Origin: CAWEHQ01 sp051001995
GTDB taxonomy: Bacteria; Actinomycetota; Thermoleophilia; Solirubrobacterales; Thermoleophilaceae
DNA length: 16,579 nucleotides
Direction of reading: 5' to 3'
Assembly: GCA_051001995.1 (NCBI GenBank)
Contig: JBPCMT010000044.1
Span: 1 to 16,579 of the forward strand
Shown here: one piece after another, positions 1 through 7,378 of the stretch
Numbering within the stretch: position 1 is the first letter of the stretch
Layout: each line of letters opens with the position of its first letter
The notes under the pieces: generated by a model
What the model was told of the DNA's origin: nothing
The model's database searches: none
What the model saw: only the letters and a program-made list of their open reading frames with translations
Position numbers and translations under genes: made by a program

Positions 1-1
1 C

Positions 2-766
2 GCTGGGGTGGAGGTCGCCGTGTCCGCCGAGGAGGCGGACAAACACCGGCTGGGCGGGGCCGACGGCGTGAGCGTCGAGGGCGAGGTTCCGTCGGACGTC
101 GACCTCGCGCTCGTGCCCGGCGGCGCCGGCACGATCCTCAAGGCGTTGCGTGCCTACGTGGGCACCGAGGTGTCGGTATTCGCGTTCAACTTCGGGGCGA
201 TCGGTTTCCTCGCGACCGTCGACCGTGACGCGCTCGACGACGGGCTGCGTCGGGTGCTCGAGGGCGACTTCACGACGATCTCGATGCCCGCGCTGGCGAT
301 CGAGGTGCCCGGCGGCACACGGTGCGCAGCCGCCGACGTCTCCTTTCACCGGCGCCCGAACGCCCGCGTAGCGGAGCTCGCCTACTCGGTCGAGGGCGAG
401 CAGCTAGGCAAGGTGCGCTGCGACGGGCTGGTGGCGGCCACGCCGGTCGGGTCGACGGGCTACAACCTCGCGAACGGCGGGCCGCTTCTGGCGTGGGGCG
501 TCGAGGGATTCGTCGTCTCCTTCATCGCGCCCCACAGCCTCACCGCCCGCGCGGTGGTCGTGGCGCCCGACACGCCCCTGAGCGTCTTCAACTGCTCGGA
601 CCGCGAGGGGGTGGACGTGACGACCGATGGGCGCAGCGTCCACGAGCTGGGTCCCGAGGCCGAGCTCCACGTTCGCTTCGAGCACGACCGGGTGCGACTC
701 GCGCACGTGCCGAGCACCGGCTTCTACGGGCGCCTGCGCGAGAAGTTCGGCCACATCGCGTACTAG
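2..766 (+). CDS. nadK: NAD kinase, 5'-truncated by the window, with altered active-site motifs
   Basis: NAD kinase phosphorylates NAD to NADP in the cytoplasm. The frame is open to the left edge, so the N-terminus (probably some 25-30 residues) lies outside the window; the GTG at position 8 is only the first start codon visible. Family signatures are clear: NFGAIGFLAT, the DGLVAATPVGSTGYNLANGG block, APHSLTAR and a late TTDGR. Two hallmark residues differ. The GGDGT motif reads GGAGT (Ala codon 125-127), which removes the catalytic Asp, and the conserved Asn of the N-E/D motif reads Ala (codon 332-334, AADVSFH). The position before recN is the usual actinobacterial one, which supports orthology. 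It could be an inactive or altered enzyme, or sequence error could contribute. The family call is secure; activity is uncertain. Confidence 0.9.
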   Translation, partial: AGVEVAVSAEEADKHRLGGADGVSVEGEVPSDVDLALVPGGAGTILKALRAYVGTEVSVFAFNFGAIGFLATVDRDALDDGLRRVLEGDFTTISMPALAIEVPGGTRCAAADVSFHRRPNARVAELAYSVEGEQLGKVRCDGLVAATPVGSTGYNLANGGPLLAWGVEGFVVSFIAPHSLTARAVVVAPDTPLSVFNCSDREGVDVTTDGRSVHELGPEAELHVRFEHDRVRLAHVPSTGFYGRLREKFGHIAY

Positions 767-771
767 CGAGC

Positions 772-783
772 GCCGCGCGCGGC
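772..783. terminator. Short GC palindrome between convergent stops, possible bidirectional terminator
   Basis: A perfect 12-bp palindrome, GCCGCGCGCGGC, lies between the nadK stop (764-766) and the stop of the minus-strand gene (783-785), touching the latter. As RNA it could form only a 4-bp stem with a 4-nt loop, and there is no T-run, so a terminator role is a guess from position. Confidence 0.25.
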
Positions 784-977
784 TATTCCTCCTGGCGCGC
801 CGGAGCCCGCCGGAACTCGCGCACGGCGAGCACGATGAAGTAGCCGAGCAGCACGAGCAGGAGCAACGGGATGATGAAGCCGAGGATGCCCGTGAAGGCG
901 TAAATCGCGGCGAGCAGCACGAAGACGACGATCAGCCCGACCAACACGTTGCGCTCCGGGTTCAGCAGGCCGTTCAC
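783..977 (-). CDS. Small two-helix membrane protein, 64 aa, unknown function
   Basis: This short gene lies opposite to nadK and recN. With the GTG at 977 it encodes 64 residues: a polar N-terminus (NGLLNPERN), a nearly continuous hydrophobic stretch of residues 11-52 that splits at Gly/Pro (TGILGFIIP) into two likely transmembrane helices, and a basic-acidic tail (REFRRAPARQEE). I chose GTG 977 because a TACCGT box (985-990, minus strand) ends exactly 7 nt before it, the spacing expected for a leaderless mRNA. GTG 986 would give 67 aa. The same frame stays open far into recN, but that part has the composition of an antisense shadow. I do not recognise the family. It converges on nadK and diverges from recN, so it is its own transcription unit. 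Confidence 0.7.
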   Translation of the reverse strand: MNGLLNPERNVLVGLIVVFVLLAAIYAFTGILGFIIPLLLLVLLGYFIVLAVREFRRAPARQEE

Positions 978-984
978 TGAGCTC

Positions 985-990
985 ACGGTA
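985..990 (-). promoter_or_regulatory. -10-like box (TACCGT) for the small membrane protein gene
   Basis: On the minus strand TACCGT matches TAnnnT and is followed by 7 nt (GAGCTCA) and then GTG, so transcription would begin at or next to the start codon. No convincing -35 box is seen. Confidence 0.4.
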
Positions 991-1037
991 ACGGCTCGAG
1001 CGGGCGCGAGCGACACGGGTCCGTCTCCGGCAGTTGC

Positions 1038-1043
1038 TAGACC
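1038..1043 (+). promoter_or_regulatory. Weak -10-like box (TAGACC) before recN
   Basis: TAGACC lies 6 nt before the recN GTG. It has the leading TA but lacks the final T, so it is a poor match. It is listed because the spacing fits the leaderless pattern of other genes here and because recN has no visible ribosome binding site and must be transcribed from this 72-bp divergent gap. Confidence 0.25.
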
Positions 1044-1049
1044 CCGACC

Positions 1050-2738
1050 GTGCTCCTCGAGCTGCGCGTAGAGAACCTGCTGCTGATCGAGCGGGCCGAG
1101 CTGAGGCTCGGCGAGGGCCTCACGGTCGTGACCGGTGAGACGGGAGCCGGCAAGACCGTGCTCGCGCACGCACTCGACCTGCTGCTCGGCGGGCGCCCGC
1201 GCCCGGGCATTGTGCGGCCGGGCGCCGCAGAGGCCTACGTCGAGGGAGCGTTCGCCGTGCCGGCCGGCCTGCTTGACGACGAGTCGCTCGCCGAGCTGCG
1301 CGAGCGCGTGCCCGAGGGAGCGGACGAGATCGTGCTCGGCCGCCGCGTCAGCGCCGCGGGCAGGACGCGCGCCTTCGTTCAGGGTCGCTCGGCGTCGGCC
1401 GACGACCTGCGCGAGCTCGGCGGCCGGCTCGTCTCCTTCTATGGCCAGCACGAGCACCGCAAGCTCACCGTCGCCTCCGCGCAGCTCGAGGTGCTCGACC
1501 GCTTCGCCGGCGCCGATCACCTCGCCGAGACCCGCGCGCTCGCGACCTGTCACCGCCGCGTGGCTCGGCTCCGACGCGAGCTGGCCGACCTGCGCGACCG
1601 CCACGGCGCGCGCGACCGCGACCGCGACCTGCTCGCGTTCGAGCTCGACGAGATCGAGGCGCTGGGCCCGGCGCAGGAGGATCGCGAGCGGCTGTCGGTC
1701 GAGCGAGAGCGCCTGCGGGGCCTCGACACGCTGCGGGCGGCCGCGGGAGCGTGCGCGGAGGCGGTCGCGCCGGATGGCGCCCACGGCACGGGGGCGGCGG
1801 CGCTGCTCGCCGCGGCCGAGCGCGAGGCGGAGTCGGGCGCCGGCCTTGACCCGGAGCTGGCGGCTCTGGCGGAGCGGCTCGCCGCCATCAGGCTCGAGGC
1901 GGAGGACCTCGGCGTCGAGCTGCGTCGCTACGAGGGCCGGCTCGAGGCCGAGCCCGGACGGCTGGAGGAGGTCGAGTCCCGGCTCGAGCTGTACGAGCGC
2001 CTCGAGCGCAAGCACGGCGGGACCGTCGCGAGCGTCCTCGCGCACGCGGAGCGCTGCCGTGGGGAGCTCCACCGGCTCGACGGGTCGGGCGCGGCCGCGG
2101 AGCGCATCGAAGGCGAGCTCGCCGCCGCGGCTGCCGAGGAGTCCGAGCGCGCTGCGCGCGTGAGCGCCGCGCGGTCGGAGGCCGGGCCGAGGCTGGCGGA
2201 CCGGGTCGTCCGCGAGCTCCGCGACCTGGCGATGGAGGATGCGTCGTTCGAGGTACGCCTCGAGCCGAGGGACGAGACCGGAGCGTCCGGCGCCGAGCAG
2301 ATCGAGCTGCTGATCGCCCCCAACCCCGGCGTAAGTCTCGCGCCGCTCCGAGAGACCGCGTCCGGCGGCGAGCTGTCGCGCGCGATGCTCGCGCTGATGA
2401 GCGTGGCGAGCCCATCGTCGGGCAGCGGGCCCCGGACGCTCGTCTTCGACGAGGTGGACGCCGGCATCGGCGGCCAGACCGCCCGCGCGGTGGGGGAGCG
2501 GTTGCGGCGGCTCGCGGACGGTCGCCAGGTCGTGTGCATCACCCATCTTCCACAGATCGCGTCGCTCGCAGAGCACCATTTCCGGATCGAGAAGACGGTG
2601 GCCGGCGGGGTCACGAGCGCGACGGTCGAGCACCTCGGCGAGGCCGCCGTCGTGGGCGAGCTCTGCCGGATGCTGGGCGCTGACACCGAGGACGCAGGCG
2701 CCCGCCGTCACGCCGAGGAGCTGCTCGCGGCGGCCTGA
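1050..2738 (+). CDS. recN: DNA repair ATPase RecN
   Basis: RecN is an SMC-like ATPase that acts at DNA double-strand breaks. The 562-residue product is close to the usual RecN length (about 550-560). The head is split as expected: the N-terminal half has Walker A GETGAGKT (residues 29-36) and a Q-loop region around FYGQHEH; the middle, roughly 150-370, is rich in Arg, Glu, Leu and Ala as in a coiled-coil arm; the C-terminal half has the ABC signature SGGELSRAM (from 438), Walker B LVFDEVDAG (D467, E468) and the ITHLPQIAS switch motif. GTG 1050 is the natural start because MLLELRVENLLLIERAEL is the usual RecN N-terminus. No ribosome binding site is seen. Its place after nadK is conserved in actinobacteria. 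A 26-bp palindrome follows the stop by 3 bp. Confidence 0.97.
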   Translation: MLLELRVENLLLIERAELRLGEGLTVVTGETGAGKTVLAHALDLLLGGRPRPGIVRPGAAEAYVEGAFAVPAGLLDDESLAELRERVPEGADEIVLGRRVSAAGRTRAFVQGRSASADDLRELGGRLVSFYGQHEHRKLTVASAQLEVLDRFAGADHLAETRALATCHRRVARLRRELADLRDRHGARDRDRDLLAFELDEIEALGPAQEDRERLSVERERLRGLDTLRAAAGACAEAVAPDGAHGTGAAALLAAAEREAESGAGLDPELAALAERLAAIRLEAEDLGVELRRYEGRLEAEPGRLEEVESRLELYERLERKHGGTVASVLAHAERCRGELHRLDGSGAAAERIEGELAAAAAEESERAARVSAARSEAGPRLADRVVRELRDLAMEDASFEVRLEPRDETGASGAEQIELLIAPNPGVSLAPLRETASGGELSRAMLALMSVASPSSGSGPRTLVFDEVDAGIGGQTARAVGERLRRLADGRQVVCITHLPQIASLAEHHFRIEKTVAGGVTSATVEHLGEAAVVGELCRMLGADTEDAGARRHAEELLAAA

Positions 2739-2741
2739 GGA

Positions 2742-2767
2742 GCACGCCCGGCGGCCGCCGGGCGTGC
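2742..2767. terminator. Perfect 26-bp palindrome between recN and pyrG (terminator and/or operator)
   Basis: The half-site GCACGCCCGGCGG (2742-2754) is repeated in exact inverted form at 2755-2767; the next bases outward do not pair. RNA could fold into an 11-bp stem with a GGCC loop starting 3 nt after the recN stop, as for a GC-rich terminator without a T-run. It also ends 3 bp before a pyrG -10-like box and covers where the -35 would be, so as DNA it could be a repressor site. Which role applies cannot be told from sequence. Confidence 0.6.
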
Positions 2768-2770
2768 AGA

Positions 2771-2776
2771 TACACT
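2771..2776 (+). promoter_or_regulatory. -10-like box (TACACT) before pyrG
   Basis: TACACT matches TAnnnT and lies 18 nt before the pyrG ATG, predicting a 5' leader of only about 11 nt. That leaves no room for an attenuator of the kind that controls pyrG in Bacillus. No -35 box is recognisable; the expected position falls inside the 26-bp palindrome. Confidence 0.4.
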
Positions 2777-2794
2777 CGCTCGGCGGACCCTCCC

Positions 2795-4477
2795 ATGCGT
2801 GAGCCCCAGACTTCGACCAGGTTCATCTTCGTCACGGGGGGCGTCGTCTCGGCGCTCGGCAAGGGCATCGCCGCGGCTTCGATCGGGCGTCTGCTCGTCT
2901 CCCGCGGCCAGCGCGTCGCGATCCAGAAGTTCGACCCCTACATCAACGTCGACCCGGGCACGATGAGCCCGTTCCAGCACGGCGAGGTGTTCGTGACCGA
3001 GGACGGCGCCGAGACCGACCTCGACCTCGGCCACTACGAGCGCTTCACCGACACGAACACCACGCGCAGCTCTAACGTCACGACCGGGGCGATCTACCAC
3101 AAGGTCATCGGCCGGGAGCGTCACGGCGATTACCTCGGCGGGACGGTGCAGGTCATCCCGCACATCACCGACGAGATCAAGCAGCGGATAAGGCTGCTCG
3201 CGGAGGCGCAGGACGTCGACTTCGTGATCACCGAGATCGGTGGCACGGTCGGAGACATCGAGTCGCTCCCGTTCCTCGAGGCGCTGCGCCAGTTTCAGGT
3301 CGACCACGGTCGCGACCGCTGCATGTTCGTACACGTCACGCTGGTTCCCTACCTCGGCCATGCGGGCGAGCTCAAGACCAAGCCGACGCAGCATTCGGTC
3401 CAGGAGCTGCGCCGAATCGGCATCCAGCCGGACATGGTCATGTGCCGCTCGGAGGGCGCGCTCGCGCGAGACATCCGCCAGAAGATCGCGCTGTTCGCGA
3501 ACCTGTCCGTCGAGGCCACCGTCTCGGCCCGCGACGCGGACTCGATCTACAAGGTCCCGTTGTACCTGCGCGCCGAGGGCGTGGACGACGTCATCCTCGA
3601 TCACTTCCGCATCGAGGCCGGACCACCGGATCTCGGGCAGTGGGAGGCGCTTGCGCGCCGGGCGGACGAGGCCACCGAGCCGGTCCAGATCGGGGTCGTC
3701 GGGAAGTACGTCCAGCTCGAGGACGCCTACCTGTCGGTGATCGAGGCACTCAACCATTCCGGCTTTCATCACGGCGCCCGCGTGGACGTGCGCTGGGTCG
3801 ACGCCGAGGCGCTCGATCGCGACGAGGCGCAGCGCGAGCTCGAGTCATGCGACGGCATCCTGATTCCGGGCGGCTTCGGAGAGCGCGGGATCGAGGGGAA
3901 GATCCGCGCCGCGCGGTTCGCGCGCGAGCGCGAGGTGCCCTACCTGGGCATCTGCCTCGGCATGCAGATCGCGGTATCCGAGTTCGCGCGGCACGTCGCG
4001 GGCATGGACGGCGCGAACTCGACCGAGTTCGACCCCGAGACGCCGTACCCGGTGATCGACCTCCTGCCCGAGCAGAAGGAGGTTCGCGATCTCGGAGGGA
4101 CGATGCGACTGGGCGCGGACCCGGTGAAGCTCCACGAGGGCACCCGCGCGCGGGAGATCTACGCCGAGCCGGTGGTCTACGAGCGCCACCGCCACCGCTA
4201 CGAGGTCAACAATCACCTGCGAGCGCGGCTCGAACGGTGCGGGCTCGTCTACTCCGGGACCTCGCCGGACGACCGCCTCGTCGAGATCGTCGAGCTGCCC
4301 GAGCACCCGTTCTTCATCGCGTCGCAGTTCCACCCGGAGTTCAAGTCGCGGCCGCTGCGAGCCCAGCCGCTCTTCCGCGACTTCGTCGGGGCGGCGCTCG
4401 AGCAGGCTCGCCGGCGCGTTCCGGACGCGGAGCCCCAGGTGAGCGCGGGCGAGCGTGCCACGCGCGCTCACAGCTAG
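2795..4477 (+). CDS. pyrG: CTP synthase (glutamine hydrolysing)
   Basis: CTP synthase makes CTP from UTP, ATP and glutamine, the last step of de novo pyrimidine nucleotide synthesis. The 560-residue product has normal length. The N-terminal synthetase domain (about 1-280) starts with the near-invariant FIFVTGGVVSALGKGIAAAS and continues with QKFDPYINVDPGTMSPFQHG and ERFTDTNTTRSSNVTTG. The C-terminal class I glutamine amidotransferase domain has the nucleophile in LGICLGMQ (C387) and the His-Glu pair in QFHPEF (H513, E515). All catalytic residues are present. The ATG start gives the expected N-terminus. The stop codon abuts the GTG of the next gene with no gap, so the two are probably co-transcribed and translationally coupled. 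Confidence 0.99.
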   Translation: MREPQTSTRFIFVTGGVVSALGKGIAAASIGRLLVSRGQRVAIQKFDPYINVDPGTMSPFQHGEVFVTEDGAETDLDLGHYERFTDTNTTRSSNVTTGAIYHKVIGRERHGDYLGGTVQVIPHITDEIKQRIRLLAEAQDVDFVITEIGGTVGDIESLPFLEALRQFQVDHGRDRCMFVHVTLVPYLGHAGELKTKPTQHSVQELRRIGIQPDMVMCRSEGALARDIRQKIALFANLSVEATVSARDADSIYKVPLYLRAEGVDDVILDHFRIEAGPPDLGQWEALARRADEATEPVQIGVVGKYVQLEDAYLSVIEALNHSGFHHGARVDVRWVDAEALDRDEAQRELESCDGILIPGGFGERGIEGKIRAARFAREREVPYLGICLGMQIAVSEFARHVAGMDGANSTEFDPETPYPVIDLLPEQKEVRDLGGTMRLGADPVKLHEGTRAREIYAEPVVYERHRHRYEVNNHLRARLERCGLVYSGTSPDDRLVEIVELPEHPFFIASQFHPEFKSRPLRAQPLFRDFVGAALEQARRRVPDAEPQVSAGERATRAHS

Positions 4478-5611
4478 GTGACCGACCCGGCGCCGGCGTC
4501 GCCCGAAGAGCACCGTTGGCTGGTCGATGAGTTCGTGACGCTGTGCGAGATCGAGAGCCCGTCGCGCAGCGAGCGGGCGGTGGCGGACCACGTCGCGGGC
4601 GAGCTGCGCACGCTCGGGCTCGAGGTCGCGGAGGATGGGAGCGGCACGGCCACCGGGTCCGACGCCGGCAACCTGCTGGCCACGATCGGCGGGCCGGAAG
4701 GCTCGCGCAGCGTCCTGCTCTGCGCCCACCTCGACACCGTTCCGCTCGCGGCGCCGGTGCAGGTCGTGGAGAGAAACGGCGGCTTCGAGAACTCGAACCC
4801 GGCGATCCTCGGCGCCGACAACAAGGCCGCCGTCGCGGTGATGCTTGCGGCGGCTCGCCACCTCTTGCGCGACGGCTCGCCGGTCGGCGTCGAGCTCCTC
4901 TTCACGACCTGCGAGGAGCGCGCGCTCGCCGGAGCCAAGGCCTTCGATCGCGACCGGTTGCGATCCGAGTGGGGGTTCGTGTTCGATCACGCGACCCCGA
5001 TCGGCGAGCTGATGCTCGCGGCGCCGACCTTCTACCGGATCGAGGCGGGCTTTCGAGGGCAAGCGGCGCACGCCGGGATCAGGCCCGAAGCGGGCCGCAA
5101 CGCGATCGCCGCCGCAGCGCGCTCGATCGAGGCACTCGAGCTCGGCCGCCTCGACGGCGAGACGACGGCGAACGTCGGCCGCATCGAGGGCGGGACGGCC
5201 ACGAACGTGGTCGCCGAGCGCTGCGACGTGGAGCTCGAGGCGCGCAGCCTCGACCACGGCCGCGCGACGGCGGTGGCGCAGGGCATTGTCGACTCGATCA
5301 CCGAGGCCGCGGCCGATGCCGAGTGCGACGTCGAGACCCTCGTCGAGGAGCAGTTTCGCGGCTACCGGACGGCCCGCTCTGCGCCGCACGTCCAGGCTGC
5401 GGCGGCGGCGCTCGAGGCGCTCGGCATCGCCCCGAGCTACGTCGCGAGCGGCGGCGGCTCGGACGCCAATGTGCTCGAGGCGGGCGGCCTGCCGTGCCTC
5501 AACGTCGCCAACGGCACCGAGCGCAACCACGAGCCCGGCGAGCGCGTCACGCGCAAGGCGCTCGAGACGACGCTCGACCTGGCGCTCGGGATCGTCGCGG
5601 CGAGCGCGTGA
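4478..5611 (+). CDS. M20-family metallopeptidase, PepT-like
   Basis: This is a zinc-dependent exopeptidase of the M20 family, resembling tripeptide aminopeptidase PepT and related YqjE-type proteins, probably cytoplasmic (no signal peptide). In its 377 residues the metal site is complete: H84 and D86 in CAHLDTV, bridging D114 in GADNK, catalytic and ligand pair E146-E147 in TCEERAL, D170 in FDHA, and the final His H351 in GTERNHEPGE. The lid domain lies around residues 185-290 and carries the conserved GQAAHAG motif. The GTG start follows the pyrG stop directly, without a ribosome binding site of its own, which suggests coupled translation. The substrate cannot be told from sequence. Its place between pyrG and the NUDIX gene is an addition to the usual actinobacterial order. 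Confidence 0.9.
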   Translation: MTDPAPASPEEHRWLVDEFVTLCEIESPSRSERAVADHVAGELRTLGLEVAEDGSGTATGSDAGNLLATIGGPEGSRSVLLCAHLDTVPLAAPVQVVERNGGFENSNPAILGADNKAAVAVMLAAARHLLRDGSPVGVELLFTTCEERALAGAKAFDRDRLRSEWGFVFDHATPIGELMLAAPTFYRIEAGFRGQAAHAGIRPEAGRNAIAAAARSIEALELGRLDGETTANVGRIEGGTATNVVAERCDVELEARSLDHGRATAVAQGIVDSITEAAADAECDVETLVEEQFRGYRTARSAPHVQAAAAALEALGIAPSYVASGGGSDANVLEAGGLPCLNVANGTERNHEPGERVTRKALETTLDLALGIVAASA

Positions 5612-5747
5612 GCGGCCCGCTCGGTCACGCTTCCGTGGGTGGGCACATCGTCCTGCTTAGCCCTCGCATAGCGATGCCAATCCAGCACAGCAGTCGCCCG
5701 GGCTGCTCGTGCGGCCGGTGGCGAGGGCCTGCGACGGCAGGGGGTCG

Positions 5748-6281
5748 GTGACGGTGGCGTTCGAGTCGCTCGGCGGCGAGCAGGCCTGGAGCGGGAAGAT
5801 GATCAGCGTCCGCGTCGAGCGGTTCCGCCACGACGACGGCGACGAAGTGACCCGCGAAGTCGCGGTGCACCCCGGCGCGGCCGTGATCGTCGCCCACGAC
5901 GGCGACGGCGTCTACATGGTGTCCCAGCCGCGCGAGGTCGTCGGCGAGCAGGCGCTGCTCGAGCTGCCGGCGGGCAAGCTGGACGAGGGCGAGGAGCCAC
6001 TCGCGACAGCCCGTCGCGAGCTCGCCGAGGAGATTGGCAAGGCGGCCGAGTCGTGGGAGCTCCTGAAGCGCTGCTACTCGTCGCCGGGATTCAGCGACGA
6101 GACCTATCACCTCTACCTGGCCACCGACCTGAGCGACGCGAGCGGCGCGGCCGAGGAGGAGGAGCGGATCAGCGTCGAGGCGGTCCCGCTCGCCAGCCTC
6201 GGCGAGGCGATCGATCGCTGCCGCGACGCCAAGAGCCTGGTGGGCCTGCTGCTGCTTCAGGCTCGGCTGCGCGACGCCTGA
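5748..6281 (+). CDS. NUDIX hydrolase, ADP-ribose pyrophosphatase type
   Basis: NUDIX enzymes of this group hydrolyse ADP-ribose and similar nucleoside diphosphate sugars. The sequence has the typical N-terminal beta strands (SVRVERFRHDDG), then VYMVSQPREVVGEQALLELPAG leading into a full NUDIX box of 23 residues (about 76-98) with GKLDEGE and RRELAEEIG, and the following YSSPGFSDE segment found in ADP-ribose pyrophosphatases. I prefer GTG 5748 (177 aa), preceded by a purine-rich AGGGGG; GTG 5709 (190 aa) and GTG 5754 are alternatives. The 136 bp before it hold no gene and no clear promoter box. A NUDIX gene between pyrG and xerD is normal for actinobacteria. Confidence 0.92.
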   Translation: MTVAFESLGGEQAWSGKMISVRVERFRHDDGDEVTREVAVHPGAAVIVAHDGDGVYMVSQPREVVGEQALLELPAGKLDEGEEPLATARRELAEEIGKAAESWELLKRCYSSPGFSDETYHLYLATDLSDASGAAEEEERISVEAVPLASLGEAIDRCRDAKSLVGLLLLQARLRDA

Positions 6282-6358
6282 CGGCTGCGAGGCGCCCCCT
6301 GACGGCGCGCTTGCACGGCAAGGGTTGGCCGCCATGCGCCCGAAACAGCCTCTTTGTT

Positions 6359-7315
6359 ATGGCAACCGTCGAGCGCCCAGCGGAGATCCGCCGCTTCGAG
6401 CACCTGGTGCTCGACTTCCTCGCCTACCTCGAGTTCGAGCGCGGCCTTTCGCGCAACACCCTCGACGCCTACCGCTCGGACCTGCTCCAGTTCGGTCGCT
6501 TCCTGGAGAGGCGCGAGCTGTCGGCGCTGGATGCTTCCGGCAGCGATGTCTCCGACTTCCTCTCCGAGCTCGCGGGCGGGAAGGGCACCGGCGACGGGAG
6601 CGGCCACGGCGCGGCCTCGCCGGCCACCGTCCACCGCAAGACCGCGTGCCTGCGCTCGTTCTACCGGCACCTTCGCCGCGAGGGCGTGCGCGACTCGGAT
6701 CCCACGGCGGCGCTGACCGCTCCGCGCCGCGGCCAGCGCCTCCCGCACGTCCTCACTCGCGGCGAGGTGAGGACGCTGCTCGAGCAGCCGAAGGGCACCG
6801 AGCCCTCCGCGCTGCGCGACCGCGCGCTGCTCGAGGTCATGTACGCGTGCGGCCTGCGGGCGTCCGAGGCGATCGGAATCGAGCTCGCCGACATCGACCT
6901 GGATGCACAGGTCGTGAGAGCACGCGGGAAGGGCTCGAAGGAGCGGCTCGTGCCGGTGGGGCGGGCGGCCACCCGCGCGGCGCGCGACTACCTCGAGCGC
7001 GGGCGTCCGCAACTCGTGGGAGACCCGGCCGAGCCCCACGTGTTCGTCAACTTCCGCGGCGGGGCGCTGACGCGGCAGGGTCTCTACAAGATCGTCCAGC
7101 GACACGCGCGCGCCGCGGGCCTCGCTGACCGCATGAGCCCGCACACGCTGCGGCACACCTTCGCAACCCACCTCCTCGCGGGCGGCTGCGACCTGCGCTC
7201 CGTGCAGGAGATGCTCGGGCACGCCGACGTGGCGACAACCCAGGTCTACACCCATCTCTCGAGCGAGCGCCTCAAGGACGTCTACTTCCGGGCACACCCG
7301 CGCGCGACCGCCTGA
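6359..7315 (+). CDS. xerD: Site-specific tyrosine recombinase XerD
   Basis: XerD works with XerC to resolve chromosome dimers at dif near the terminus. The 318-residue product has the N-terminal SAM-like core-binding domain (about 10-115; DFLAYLEFERGLSRNTLDAY) and the C-terminal catalytic domain. All six active-site residues are present: R167 (CGLRASE), K191 (RGKGSKERLVP), H262 and R265 (SPHTLRHTFATHLL), H288 (LGHADV) and nucleophile Y297 (TQVYTHLS). A Gly-rich insertion (GGKGTGDGSGHGA) sits in the N-terminal domain. ATG 6359 gives the usual N-terminus but has no ribosome binding site; CAGCCT, 7 nt upstream, is a weak -10 candidate. The name XerD rather than XerC rests mainly on the conserved position after pyrG and the NUDIX gene. 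Confidence 0.93.
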   Translation: MATVERPAEIRRFEHLVLDFLAYLEFERGLSRNTLDAYRSDLLQFGRFLERRELSALDASGSDVSDFLSELAGGKGTGDGSGHGAASPATVHRKTACLRSFYRHLRREGVRDSDPTAALTAPRRGQRLPHVLTRGEVRTLLEQPKGTEPSALRDRALLEVMYACGLRASEAIGIELADIDLDAQVVRARGKGSKERLVPVGRAATRAARDYLERGRPQLVGDPAEPHVFVNFRGGALTRQGLYKIVQRHARAAGLADRMSPHTLRHTFATHLLAGGCDLRSVQEMLGHADVATTQVYTHLSSERLKDVYFRAHPRATA

Positions 7316-7365
7316 TCCGGCCGCCACGGAGCTGCGGGAGGCGCGGGCCCTCCGCGGGCGCGTCC

Positions 7366-7371
7366 TAACCT
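7366..7371 (+). promoter_or_regulatory. -10-like box (TAACCT) placed for a leaderless mutM transcript
   Basis: TAACCT matches TAnnnT and is followed by exactly 7 nt (GGTTGCC) before the mutM GTG, so transcription would start at about the first base of the start codon. There is no Shine-Dalgarno sequence and no clear -35 box. Confidence 0.45.
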
Positions 7372-7378
7372 GGTTGCC

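Noticed and set aside
978..2711. Minus-strand open frame running from inside recN into the small membrane protein gene (642 codons)
   Set aside because: Only the last 64 codons look like a protein. The rest is antisense to recN and has the Arg/Ala/Gly-rich composition of shadow frames in GC-rich DNA.
3845..5530. Long minus-strand open frame opposite pyrG and the M20 peptidase gene
   Set aside because: Both sense genes are secure by catalytic motifs; the antisense frame shows no family features.
5612..5747. 136-bp gap before the NUDIX gene as a possible small RNA or small gene
   Set aside because: No convincing promoter, hairpin or coding signal; in-frame GTG 5709 may simply be an alternative NUDIX start.
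7334..7355. Imperfect hairpin after xerD (GCGGGAGG ... CCTCCGC)
   Set aside because: Needs a bulge, has no T-run, and such pairings are common by chance in this composition.
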